Positions 26,340 through 35,077 of a stretch of 64,000 bases of DNA are shown here, in pieces (position 1 is the first letter of the stretch; each line of letters opens with the position of its first letter). The DNA is from Pseudomonas sp. WS 5079 (GTDB taxonomy: Bacteria; Pseudomonadota; Gammaproteobacteria; Pseudomonadales; Pseudomonadaceae), in contig NZ_JAAQWN010000001.1 in the NCBI RefSeq assembly GCF_012985465.1, forward strand, positions 744,001 to 808,000. Reading direction: 5' to 3'. The notes below the pieces were generated by a model that was not told the origin of the DNA, made no database searches, and worked only from the letters and a program-made list of their open reading frames with translations. The translations under genes were made by a program, and so were the position numbers.

Positions 26340-27731
26340 ATGCGCCCCTACTGGCTGGACCAGGCCTTAAAACATCAACCCGCTGCGCCTTGCCCGCCCC
26401 TGCGCCAGAACACGCGCGCCGATGTCTGCATCGTTGGCGCAGGCTATACCGGGTTGTGGACTGCCATCATGCTCAAGGAGCAGAACCCCGAGCTTGACGT
26501 GGTGATTGTCGAGGCCGATATCTGCGGCGCCGGTGCCAGTGGGCGCAATGGCGGGTGCGCACTGTCCTGGTCGGCCAAGTACTTCACCCTGGAGCGCTTG
26601 TTCGGCACCCAGGAGGCAATACGCCTGGTCCAGGAGTCGGAGCAAAGCATCTACGCCATCGGCCGCTTTTGCGACAAGTACGCGGTCGATGCCGAGTACC
26701 GTCTCGACGGTACGCTCTACACGGCGACCAACCGTGCGCAGATCGGCTCCACCGACGGGGTGATCGCCGCGCTGGAACGCAACGGTATCAACTCGTTTTC
26801 CAAATGTGCGTTGCCCGATGCACAACGCCTGGCTGGCTCGACCCGCCACCTTGAGGGCTGGTTCTCGCCAGCGGCGGCCAGCGTACAGCCGGGCAAGCTG
26901 GTCCGCGGGCTGCGCCGAGTGGCCTTGGACCTGGGCGTGCGTATTTATGAAAGCTCGCCAATGACCCGCCTGGAAGAAGGCGCACCAGCCATCATCCATA
27001 CCCCCAACGGGAGCGTAACGTGCGACCGGGTCGTGTTGGCGATGAACGCCTGGATGGCCAGGGCTTTTCCACAATTCGCGCGTTCTGTGGCGATCGTTTC
27101 CAGCGACATGATCATCACCGAGCCACGGCCTGACCTGCTGGAAAAAATCGGCCTGACCAACGGGGTCACGGTTCTGGACTCGCGGATATTCGTCCACTAT
27201 TACCACAACACCCCGGACGGTCGGATCATGCTCGGCAAAGGTGGCAACACCTTCGCGTATGGCGGACGTATCCTGCCGGTGTTCGACCAACCGTCGCCCT
27301 ATGCAGGACTGTTGCGCAACACACTCAAGGATTTTTTTCCGGACTTCGCCGACGTCGGTATTGCCGCCACCTGGAATGGCCCCTCCGACAGATCAGTCAC
27401 GGGGCTGCCGTTCTTCGGCCGCATGGGCTCAAGAGGCAATGTCTTCTATGGCTTCGGCTATTCCGGTAGCGGCGTTGGCCCTTGCCATATGGGCGGGCAG
27501 ATCCTCTCGTCACTGGTACTGGGCCTGGACAACCCGTGGACGCGCTCGCCACTGCTGCAAGGCCCGCTAGGCCACTTCCCTCCCGAACCGATCCGCTACC
27601 TCGGCTCCCTGATGGTGCGCAACGCCATTCGGCGTAAAGAGCATGCCGAAGACCACAACCGGCACCCTCGTCGATTCGATGTGCATCTGGCCAAATTCGC
27701 TGCCGCCGCCGGCAAGGCCGACAAGGGTTGA
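26340..27731 (+). CDS. FAD-dependent amine oxidoreductase (DAO family), phosphonate-locus type
   Basis: Flavoenzyme of 463 residues. The FAD motif VGAGYTG is at residues 32-38, followed by VEADICGAGASGRNGG, which is typical of DAO-fold amine oxidases, and by FYGFGYSGSGVGP near the C-terminus. FAD oxidoreductases of this kind recur in 2-aminoethylphosphonate gene sets, where they oxidise N-alkylated aminophosphonates. Here it lies between a RidA gene and an OPA-type transporter and beside a matching LysR gene. No phnW, phnX or phnY is present nearby, so the link to phosphonates is an inference; another secondary amine could be the substrate. It would release H2O2 or pass electrons on. Confidence 0.8.
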   Translation: MRPYWLDQALKHQPAAPCPPLRQNTRADVCIVGAGYTGLWTAIMLKEQNPELDVVIVEADICGAGASGRNGGCALSWSAKYFTLERLFGTQEAIRLVQESEQSIYAIGRFCDKYAVDAEYRLDGTLYTATNRAQIGSTDGVIAALERNGINSFSKCALPDAQRLAGSTRHLEGWFSPAAASVQPGKLVRGLRRVALDLGVRIYESSPMTRLEEGAPAIIHTPNGSVTCDRVVLAMNAWMARAFPQFARSVAIVSSDMIITEPRPDLLEKIGLTNGVTVLDSRIFVHYYHNTPDGRIMLGKGGNTFAYGGRILPVFDQPSPYAGLLRNTLKDFFPDFADVGIAATWNGPSDRSVTGLPFFGRMGSRGNVFYGFGYSGSGVGPCHMGGQILSSLVLGLDNPWTRSPLLQGPLGHFPPEPIRYLGSLMVRNAIRRKEHAEDHNRHPRRFDVHLAKFAAAAGKADKG

Positions 27732-28067
27732 CCCACCTTAGTCAGCCCGCATAACAGGCACCACAACGATCTTAGCCACCGTTTCAGCGATGGCTTTATC
27801 GGCTCCATGCATCACTCCTCACAACAATAATATTGCTGGAGAAGATCATGACCCACACTGCGTTTGGATATGCACCTCTACTGCCCCCCCGAGCCTTCAG
27901 CAGGCCCTGCCTGCTGGCGACAAGGCGCCCTTTACCACTGACAGCCTGACTCCATTCTCACGGCCATCTGATCGATGCCGTGGGCCTGGACGGGCTCGTA
28001 CCGCAAAAACAAAAACAAAAAAATCCTCTTTTGCGCTGTCTGGCACCTTTTACGGGATCAGAACACC
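27732..28067. other. 336-bp gap between the FAD oxidoreductase and transporter genes
   Basis: No coding sequence or clear hairpin is seen. An A-rich run (28006-28024) precedes the MFS gene. The length of the gap suggests that the transporter has its own promoter, although all three genes point the same way. Confidence 0.5.
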
Positions 28068-29411
28068 ATGAACAAAAATAATCCGTCGGTCCTTGCAAGC
28101 AGTTGGCACTCCCTCAAGCGTTGGCGCGTGCAGGTTTTCCTGATCACTTGGGTGGCTTATGCCGCCTTCTACTTCACCCGCAAGGCGTTCTCCGTCGCCA
28201 AGCTTGGTATTGGCGAAGACCCAGGCTTTATGCTCGAAAAGACCATGATGGCCAACCTCGACGCCCTCTATCTGGCCGCCTACGCCATAGGTCAGTTTCT
28301 CTGGGGAAACTTCTCGGACCGTTTCGGCCCCAGGATCGTAGTTTTGAGCGGCCTGGCCATTTCGGCGGGGGCAGCGCTCCTGATGGGGACCTACGCCACC
28401 CTGCCGATCTTCGCGTCTTGCATGATCATTCAGGGTCTTGCGCAATCGACCGGGTGGTCAGGCTTGTGCAAGAACGTCAGCAGCTTCTTCAGTACGGGAG
28501 AACGCGGCCGCGTACTTGGCTACTGGAGCACCTCCTACGCCTTTGGCGGCTTGGTGGCTACCCCATTTGCCGGCTGGTGGGCTTACCAGGTCTATCACGA
28601 CTGGCGCGTAGCGTTCATCAGCAGCGCGATCGTGGTGCTGGTGGCGACCGTGCTGTTCTTTTTCCTGCAACGCAACTGTCCGGAAGACGTAGGCCTGCCG
28701 GCTGTAGAAGTTGAGCTCGAACCGGTCAGTAACGTCGTAGTACCACGGGAAAGCATGTGGGCCGGTTTACGGATCGTGATGAAGAATCGTACGGTATTGG
28801 TGCTCGGCCTTGCCTACTTCATGCTCAAGCCAGCCCGTTACGCGATCCTGCTGTGGGGCCCGGTGATTATCTACGAGCGCATGCCCGAGATCGGCAAGGT
28901 AGCCTCTGCAATCGTGCCTACCTCTTTTGAGCTTGCGGGTTTAGTCGGCCCCATCCTCATCGGTATTGCATCGGATAAATACTTCGGTGCGCGTCGTGTG
29001 CCCGCCTGTGTCCTTAGCCTGGTTCTGCTGACTATCTGCCTGGCGCTATTTGTTCCCGCGATGCAAAGCGGCAGCCTGTACATGGTGGTCGGCCTGCTAT
29101 TTATGATGGGCCTGACACTCTACGGGCCGGACTCGATGATCTGTGGCTCGGCGGCGATTGACTTCGGCAGCAAGCACGGCGCGGCTTCGGCTGCCGGCTT
29201 CGTCAATGGTTGTGGTTCGGTCGGTGCGGTTTTGGGCGGCTTGCTGCCGGGTTACTTCGACACCATCACCGTATTCCTGGTGTTCACCGCCACGGCCCTG
29301 CTGGCCAGCCTGATGCTGGTGCCATTTTGGAACAGCCGGCCAAAGACCGTGGAAAACCCGCAGTTGGTCTCAACCCCGACGCCGCCGGCCAGGGTCAGCA
29401 CTGCCTCTTGA
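28068..29411 (+). CDS. MFS transporter of the organophosphate:phosphate antiporter (OPA) type
   Basis: Inner-membrane protein of 447 residues with about twelve helices. WVAYAAFYFTRKAFSVAK in the first helix and GNFSDRFGPRIVVLSGL in loop 2-3 resemble the GlpT/UhpT/PgtP family, which exchange phosphate esters for phosphate. Next to a LysR/RidA/FAD-oxidoreductase set it is a candidate importer for an aminophosphonate or similar anion. The ATG at 28068 is preceded by a weak ribosome site; the in-frame extension to 27975 is not needed for the family fold. The gene is convergent with the AraC gene downstream. Confidence 0.87.
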   Translation: MNKNNPSVLASSWHSLKRWRVQVFLITWVAYAAFYFTRKAFSVAKLGIGEDPGFMLEKTMMANLDALYLAAYAIGQFLWGNFSDRFGPRIVVLSGLAISAGAALLMGTYATLPIFASCMIIQGLAQSTGWSGLCKNVSSFFSTGERGRVLGYWSTSYAFGGLVATPFAGWWAYQVYHDWRVAFISSAIVVLVATVLFFFLQRNCPEDVGLPAVEVELEPVSNVVVPRESMWAGLRIVMKNRTVLVLGLAYFMLKPARYAILLWGPVIIYERMPEIGKVASAIVPTSFELAGLVGPILIGIASDKYFGARRVPACVLSLVLLTICLALFVPAMQSGSLYMVVGLLFMMGLTLYGPDSMICGSAAIDFGSKHGAASAAGFVNGCGSVGAVLGGLLPGYFDTITVFLVFTATALLASLMLVPFWNSRPKTVENPQLVSTPTPPARVSTAS

Positions 29412-29517
29412 TCGCCAACCCTGCAAGACCCAAGCGCAGGCATGGAGACGGTCGCCTTGGCCTGCTCCGGCCATGCGTCAGGCCTGGCCTATGAGGCACT
29501 TGGGGCCGCAGGGCCGG

Positions 29518-30453
29518 TCATTTTGCCTGGCGCAATGATTTGGGGTTGCGCCCGTAATACTTTTCAAACGCAGCGCTGAAGCTCGAAAGGTGTTGAAACC
29601 CGACCTTGTACGCCACCGTAGACACATACATGCCCGACTCCAGCAGCTCCCTGGCCTTTGCCATGCGGATATCCGTGAGCATGCGGTAAGGGCTGGTGCC
29701 AAACACCTTGCGAAAGCCCTGTTTAAGCTTGAATTCATTGGTGCTCAACGTAGCGCACAGATACCCGACGGTTAATTGCCGATCGAATTGGCTCATCAGG
29801 ATATCCCGTGCGCTCAGCATCAAATCCTGGTCTTTTGCGCGGATCTTGTCCTCTACAGGCGTTGGCGCGGGGGCAAGCGGGCGGATCTGCTCCGACAGCA
29901 ACCCGAGTGCGGCAATGTGGATATCGAGCAGCCCTCCAGCCTGGTCGTGCAGATGGACCAATGAATCGGCCAGCCTCTGGGTGGCCGCACCGTGCTTGCC
30001 GCAAAATAAATGGTTGGCCGACAGGTCCTTGGCATTGTCCAACAGCAAGTATTCCAAGCCGTACCGCTGCAGCAGTGGCGCCTTGGCCACCAGACGCAAC
30101 TGGCGGATAGCCTGTTTGGCCGGATAACACCGCTCTCCCCGCAAACTGCCGTAGGTGGCGACGGTACTATGGCCGCCTATGAAGTCGTAACGCTGCCCGT
30201 CCATACCGGTACTGCTCGATTGTCCCGACAACGCAATCGCCACCGTCAGGGCACGCTCCCCTTCAAACGACCCAACTTCCACCAGGTCAAAGTTTGGATT
30301 GAAACTGGAGTAGGTCACTGCCAGGCCATCCTCGAATGTCAGCGAGTCACTGAAGCAGGTTCCCAGGCTTTCCGGTAACTGGGAGCGACGCCAAGGCGAT
30401 TGCCCCAGGCGAGAAGGTGCGGCCCTGTCCGTGGAAGAAAACCGATAGCTCAT
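29518..30453 (-). CDS. AraC-family regulator of the PchR/YbtA (siderophore) type
   Basis: Regulator of 311 residues. The C-terminal double helix-turn-helix (about 215-311) holds LSTNEFKLKQGFRKVFGTSPYRM and VSTVAYKVGFQHLSSFSAAFEKYYG, close to PchR and YbtA, which sense their own siderophore and induce its receptor and biosynthesis. Three ATGs lie in a row; the third (30451-30453) has AAGGA at 9-nt spacing and is used, while those at 30459 and 30462 sit on top of the ribosome site. It diverges from the TonB receptor and phenazine operon, and the 75-bp promoter block at 30501-30576 lies between them. It probably controls both phenazine units and itself. Confidence 0.88.
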   Translation of the reverse strand: MSYRFSSTDRAAPSRLGQSPWRRSQLPESLGTCFSDSLTFEDGLAVTYSSFNPNFDLVEVGSFEGERALTVAIALSGQSSSTGMDGQRYDFIGGHSTVATYGSLRGERCYPAKQAIRQLRLVAKAPLLQRYGLEYLLLDNAKDLSANHLFCGKHGAATQRLADSLVHLHDQAGGLLDIHIAALGLLSEQIRPLAPAPTPVEDKIRAKDQDLMLSARDILMSQFDRQLTVGYLCATLSTNEFKLKQGFRKVFGTSPYRMLTDIRMAKARELLESGMYVSTVAYKVGFQHLSSFSAAFEKYYGRNPKSLRQAK

Positions 30454-30500
30454 TTTCATCATTCCTTGTGTTGCGCTTACCCAATGACGGGGGGAGATCT

Positions 30501-30576
30501 CCGAAATGCCAAACAGATAATCCGGACCTCCAAAAAAGTGTAACAAGATTTATTCGCATTGGCATCCTATAGTGGC
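30501..30576 (+). promoter_or_regulatory. Operator/promoter block A: two 21-bp-spaced half-sites and a -10 element
   Basis: CCGAAATGCCAAA (30501-30513) and CCGGACCTCCAAA (30522-30534) are direct half-sites with a 21-bp period, as expected for tandem AraC-family binding. A TATAGT -10 element follows at 30568-30573; the start of transcription should be near 30580, about 35 nt before the receptor ATG. The whole block recurs at 41476-41550 with about 80 percent identity by eye. The half-sites also lie 48 bp upstream of the AraC gene start, so autoregulation is possible. Confidence 0.72.
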
Positions 30577-30615
30577 CCGACCTTAATTAGCGCCTATTTC
30601 GGGCCTGGCTACCAC

Positions 30616-32640
30616 ATGAATTATGCCCCTGACTCGGTGCTGCGCACCGTTTTCATTGCGTTGTCTGCCCTTGCCTGCCCGGCAGCTGTTTATGCACAAA
30701 CCGCGTCGGACTCTGCCGAAAATGCAACCAGCATCGCCCTCCCCTCCGTGGTGGTGACGGCCGACAAGATTGAGCGGCCGCTGGAAATGGTACCCGCCAG
30801 TGTCGCGGTGATTGATGGCCAGGATCTTGAGCAATCGGGCATCACGACTATGGAGCAACTGGAGGGTCGCATTGGCGGGTTGTCCTTCCAGCCCTTTGGC
30901 CAGGCCGGTATGAAAGCACCGGTGATGCGCGGCGTGACGGCCGGTATCCACTCCTATTCTTCCTCGGTACTGCTGCTGGTCGATGACGTTCCCACATTGA
31001 TGGCACAGGGCTTCGAGAACAGCCTCCTAGATGTGGATCGTGTCGAAGTACTGCGTGGACCGCAGTCCACCTTGTACGGGCGCAATGCAGAGACCGGCGT
31101 GGTCGCCATCCACAGCCAGCAGATGGAAGATACCCCACGGGCCACGGTAACGACCGAGCTGGGCAGCCGGGACAAGCGGGACGTGCGCTTCGCCTTGAGT
31201 GGCCCGCTGGTTGCCAACACCTTGTATGGCAGCGTTTCCGGCTCGATCGCACGGCAGTCCGGGTTCATTCATAACACCTATACGGGCGGGGATGAGGACC
31301 ATACCCACCACAAATACCTGAACCTGGGACTGCGCTGGACCCCAACCGACGCCGATGAAGTGGTCACCCGTTACACCCGTCAGGATTACAACGATGGTGC
31401 GGCGCTCTGGGGCAATGCCGGCCAGCCCAGCGACCGCGTTGCATCCACCACGCCCAGCTGGAACCGCTCCCTGGGCCAGACCTTCTCGATCAATGCCTCG
31501 CACCTGTTCGATACGGGCCTGCGCCTGCGCTCCATCACTGCCTACAACGACTACCAGGACAAGGTCCTGCAAGACTCCGACTTCATGCCGGTAGAACGCC
31601 TGTACATCGGGCGCGACAACCATATGCGCACCCTGTCGCAGGAGTTCCGGGTGGAGGGGCAACTGGGGCGGGCCGACTGGTTAGTAGGCCTATACGGTGA
31701 TCACGGTAACAACGACTTGCGCAACTTTGCCCTGCGCAGCCCCGTCTTCTCTGATTATGGCGGCCGCTTGAAGACAGATTCGGTGGCCCTGTTCACCCAC
31801 TGGAATGTGCCGCTCAACGATGACTGGAGCGTTTCGGCGGGCGCGCGCATCGAGCGCATGTCGGCAGGCATCACCCCCACCGGTGGTGGACACAGCAGCC
31901 AGGACTGGACCTATGTCTCGCCGAAGCTGAGCCTGCAGTACCAGATCAATGCCTCCAACCAGTGGTACATCAGTGCCAGCCGAGGGGTACGCGCCGGCGG
32001 CTATAACATCTTTGTTTCCAGGCTCAACTACCCCTCTTATTCGCCGGAAGATATCTGGTCCTACGAGACCGGCCTCAAAGGCTGGGCGCTGGACAAACAG
32101 CTGCGTTACTCCCTCGCGGCCTACGTGATGAAAATCGACAACATGCAAGTGCAAATGCAGCCGGCGGTGGGCGTGATCTACACCGCCAGCGCCGCCAAGG
32201 CGACGTCCAAGGGCGTAGAGCTGGACCTGGACTATCTGCTCGGTGCCGGCTGGCAAGTGACCACAGGCGTGGCCTTCAACCACACCACTTACGACAGTTT
32301 TCAGGACGGTGCGACCAACTACGCGGGCAACTACAACACCTTTGCCCCCCGACTCAATGGCCATGTAGACCTGCGCTACACCGCGCCACAGAGATGGTAT
32401 GCCCAAGGCAGCGTGGTGGGCACCAGCAAGATCTACCTGGATGCCGGCAACCGTTACGAACGCAATGGCTACGGCCTGCTGAATCTGGTGGTGGGCTATC
32501 CCTTCGGCCAGTGGGAAGTGGCGGCTTATGCCAACAACACGCTCAATAAGAAGTACGACGCCGAAGGTTACAACGCCGGCTACTACACCATCTACAGCCC
32601 GCCACGTGAAGTCGGCGCGCGACTGACCTGGCGCATGTGA
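30616..32640 (+). CDS. FyuA/FptA-like TonB-dependent receptor
   Basis: Outer-membrane receptor of 674 residues. The signal peptide ends near AAVYAQT. The TonB box and plug are visible (SVVVTADKI; VRG-like VMRGVTAG; DRVEVLRGPQSTLYGRNAETGVV), and the barrel ends in TWRM. There is no N-terminal STN domain, so it is not a FecI-type transducer. Barrel motifs such as SRGVRAGGYNIFVS resemble FyuA, the yersiniabactin/pesticin receptor. It is the first gene of the phenazine operon, ahead of an RhtX-like importer, and is preceded by operator block A. By analogy it imports a metal chelate; whether this is a phenazine complex or a foreign siderophore is unknown. An in-frame extension to 30559 overlaps the promoter and is rejected. 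Confidence 0.9.
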   Translation: MNYAPDSVLRTVFIALSALACPAAVYAQTASDSAENATSIALPSVVVTADKIERPLEMVPASVAVIDGQDLEQSGITTMEQLEGRIGGLSFQPFGQAGMKAPVMRGVTAGIHSYSSSVLLLVDDVPTLMAQGFENSLLDVDRVEVLRGPQSTLYGRNAETGVVAIHSQQMEDTPRATVTTELGSRDKRDVRFALSGPLVANTLYGSVSGSIARQSGFIHNTYTGGDEDHTHHKYLNLGLRWTPTDADEVVTRYTRQDYNDGAALWGNAGQPSDRVASTTPSWNRSLGQTFSINASHLFDTGLRLRSITAYNDYQDKVLQDSDFMPVERLYIGRDNHMRTLSQEFRVEGQLGRADWLVGLYGDHGNNDLRNFALRSPVFSDYGGRLKTDSVALFTHWNVPLNDDWSVSAGARIERMSAGITPTGGGHSSQDWTYVSPKLSLQYQINASNQWYISASRGVRAGGYNIFVSRLNYPSYSPEDIWSYETGLKGWALDKQLRYSLAAYVMKIDNMQVQMQPAVGVIYTASAAKATSKGVELDLDYLLGAGWQVTTGVAFNHTTYDSFQDGATNYAGNYNTFAPRLNGHVDLRYTAPQRWYAQGSVVGTSKIYLDAGNRYERNGYGLLNLVVGYPFGQWEVAAYANNTLNKKYDAEGYNAGYYTIYSPPREVGARLTWRM

Positions 32641-32649
32641 GGCGTGGTG

Positions 32650-33915
32650 ATGAACACAACTTTCTGGTGGCCACGACAGCTGCTGATCGGCTGGATCAAC
32701 CTCGCCCTGACGGCACCGTTGATTTATCTGTTCATCGGCCTGCCGTTGGTGATGCGCGAACACGGCTGGAGCGCTACACAAATTGGCCTGATGCAGATGA
32801 CGGGGTTGCCGGCGCTGGGCAAGTTCCTGCTGGCGACACCCATCGACCGCTGGCAGGTAGGCCGGAACAATTATCGCAATTGGGGAATGCTGCTGGGCGT
32901 GGGTTACATCGCCACCCTGCTGTTGCTGGGCCTCCATGATTTGGCTGAGACACCATTTGCCCTGTTGTTCGTGCTAGCCATGGCGGTCAGCCTCTTCGGT
33001 ACCTGGGTCGATTTGCCCATCAACGCGCTGGCCATCCGGATGCTGCCGCAAACCCAGCGCATGCAGGCCGGTGCGATTCGTTCAACAGCCACCTCGCTGG
33101 CGGCAATCATCGGCGGTGGCCTGATGCTGATCCTGCACAGCCGTACAGGTTGGGCCGCGCCCTTGTACGTTTTGTCTCTCGGGGTGCTTTCGGCAGTGCT
33201 GCTGCTCCCGCTGCTGCGAACACCGACCACCCTTGCCTGCCCTGTTCCCGAAGAGCGCGACGCCTTTATATCCAGGCCCAGCATGGGGCAATGGCTGGCG
33301 TGGTTTACACAACCCGGGCACCGCACCTGGACCGTATTGCTGATCTTGTATTTCCCGTTGATCGGCACCGTCTGGGTGTTCCTCAAGCCGTTGATGCTCG
33401 ACCAGGGTTTCAGCCCTGAACGCATTGCACAGATTGTCGGCGTGGGTGGCGGGGTGGTCGCCGCTTTCTCCAGCCTGGCCGGGAGCTATGTATCGCGAAA
33501 GTGGGGAGTGCGCGTTGCGTTGCCCTTGTTTGCGGCCGGCAACCTGCTGACGCTGGGCACGCTGGCCGCCAGCACGCTGCTTTGCTGGGGGCCTGACGCA
33601 ATGGCCGTCGCGGCGTTGCTGGTGGCCCTGATGATGGGCGCCAGCGGCGGCCTGGTGTTCGGTTTGATGATGTACCACGTACGGCCCGGGCTGTCGGCGC
33701 TGGACTACGGCATCCAGTCGAGTCTGTTCGTAGCAGGTCGCACGCTGCTGCCGATTCTCGCCGGCGTGTTGCTGGACCACACCGGTTACAGCGGCCTGTT
33801 CGGCTGCCTGCTGGCCGCCCTTGGCCTGATGCTGGCCTACCTGCTCGGCTGGAGCCTGCGCGCCCCGCGCAAACCCGCCAGCCAAACACCCTCACCCACA
33901 CAGTCGGTTGAATAA
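32650..33915 (+). CDS. RhtX/FptX-like MFS siderophore importer
   Basis: Inner-membrane protein of 421 residues with about twelve helices. The opening (LINLALTAPLIYLFIGLPLVMREHGW-like pattern) and GLMQMTGLPALGKFLLATPIDRW resemble RhtX and FptX, single-protein importers for rhizobactin and ferripyochelin. FptX genes normally sit next to the cognate receptor, as here. The stop of the receptor gene is 9 bp before the ATG at 32650, and TGAGG at 32638-32642 serves as ribosome site; two GTG codons just upstream are rejected. It probably carries the receptor's ligand from periplasm to cytoplasm, where the AraC protein could sense it. Confidence 0.85.
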   Translation: MNTTFWWPRQLLIGWINLALTAPLIYLFIGLPLVMREHGWSATQIGLMQMTGLPALGKFLLATPIDRWQVGRNNYRNWGMLLGVGYIATLLLLGLHDLAETPFALLFVLAMAVSLFGTWVDLPINALAIRMLPQTQRMQAGAIRSTATSLAAIIGGGLMLILHSRTGWAAPLYVLSLGVLSAVLLLPLLRTPTTLACPVPEERDAFISRPSMGQWLAWFTQPGHRTWTVLLILYFPLIGTVWVFLKPLMLDQGFSPERIAQIVGVGGGVVAAFSSLAGSYVSRKWGVRVALPLFAAGNLLTLGTLAASTLLCWGPDAMAVAALLVALMMGASGGLVFGLMMYHVRPGLSALDYGIQSSLFVAGRTLLPILAGVLLDHTGYSGLFGCLLAALGLMLAYLLGWSLRAPRKPASQTPSPTQSVE

Positions 33916-33933
33916 TTTCAAGGAGATGACCCG

Positions 33934-35034
33934 ATGCAAGAGCTGAAAGCGCCGAGCACCCTCGCTCAACTGATACCCCTTGAGCGCGTCCGTGAAGTTG
34001 CCGCCCGCCACGCGTTGAACGCCGACCAGCAAGGTGTGCTGGCCGCCGAAGTGGTGGAGGCGCTGACCTGCGCCGGTTTTTCCCGCTACTTCGTGCCAAG
34101 GGAACAGGGCGGGCACCCCGGCACCTTCGTCGAACTGTCACAGCGCATCGTGGCTGTGGCCAAGGCATGCCCTTCTGCTGCCTGGTGCGCCATCATCCAG
34201 GCGGTCGTAGGGCGCATGGCAGCCTACCTTCCAGTGGCTGCACAACAGCAAATCTGGGGAGACAGCCAGGACGTACGCATTTGTGCCTCGTTCCGCTCCA
34301 CCGGCAAGGTCGAGGCCGTCGCCCAGGGCTGGCGCTTGACGGGGACATGGCACTACCTCTCGGGCGTTGATTTCGCTGATTGGGCTTTGCTGTGCATTGA
34401 GGTCGATGACGGGGAGCAACGCTTCGCCGCCATTCCCGCCGGTACCTGGCAAGTCCTCGACAATTGGCAAACCCTGGGCATGCGGGGCACAGGCAGTCAC
34501 TCGATCATCCTGGACGCAGTGGTTGTACCGACGCATATGACCTTTGCCAGAACCGACTTGATGAAAGGTGGTTCCCGCCACGCCCAGGGCCCGCAGTACC
34601 AGGCCTCACCGATTGCCGCCGATGCCCAGCTGTTTTTGGCCTGTGGCCTGGGGGCCGGCTGGCAGTGCCTTGAGCAATGGCGTGACAGCCTCCCCAGCGA
34701 GGCAGTGGGTGAAGTGGCCATGGCCTATGCCAGCGCGGAAGCTGCACTGGAGACCTGCGGCCTGTTGCTGCACAACAGTTGCCAGGCGATTGACCAGGGT
34801 GAGTTATCACCACTGCAAATCGGACGTTGCGCCCGTGATGCGAGCTTCGCTGCACAACTGCTTCTGGACGCCGTCAACCGCATCTTCCGCCTGAGCGGCG
34901 CCCAAGCCCACTTCAGCAGCAATCTGGTGCAGAAAAGCTGGCGTGACGTGCAAACGCTGACGTCGCACATCGCGTTAAGGCCTGACTTCAATTTCATCGG
35001 CTATACCCGGCATGCCCTGGCGAACAGGCCGTAG
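33934..35034 (+). CDS. Acyl-CoA-dehydrogenase-fold flavin monooxygenase
   Basis: Protein of 366 residues with the acyl-CoA dehydrogenase fold, similar to two-component (group D) flavin monooxygenases such as HsaA-type enzymes. Visible parts are GFSRYFVPREQGG and CPSAAWCAIIQAV in the N-terminal helical domain, ASFRSTGKVEAVAQGWRLTGTW at the start of the beta domain, and a C-terminal helical domain with RLSGAQAHFSSNLVQKSWRDV. These enzymes use reduced flavin from a separate reductase to hydroxylate aromatics. AAGGAG precedes the ATG. It lies directly ahead of phzA in the same operon, so it probably modifies a phenazine or a precursor. I do not recognise it as part of the standard phz core. Confidence 0.78.
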   Translation: MQELKAPSTLAQLIPLERVREVAARHALNADQQGVLAAEVVEALTCAGFSRYFVPREQGGHPGTFVELSQRIVAVAKACPSAAWCAIIQAVVGRMAAYLPVAAQQQIWGDSQDVRICASFRSTGKVEAVAQGWRLTGTWHYLSGVDFADWALLCIEVDDGEQRFAAIPAGTWQVLDNWQTLGMRGTGSHSIILDAVVVPTHMTFARTDLMKGGSRHAQGPQYQASPIAADAQLFLACGLGAGWQCLEQWRDSLPSEAVGEVAMAYASAEAALETCGLLLHNSCQAIDQGELSPLQIGRCARDASFAAQLLLDAVNRIFRLSGAQAHFSSNLVQKSWRDVQTLTSHIALRPDFNFIGYTRHALANRP

Positions 35035-35077
35035 CGCAATGCCCGCCAGGACAGCGGTAGACAGGGAGGCTTAAATC

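Noticed and set aside
29412..29517. Search for phzI/phzR or a lux box near the phenazine operon
   Set aside because: No LuxI- or LuxR-type gene is found anywhere in the window, and I saw no convincing 20-bp lux-type dyad in the promoter gaps.
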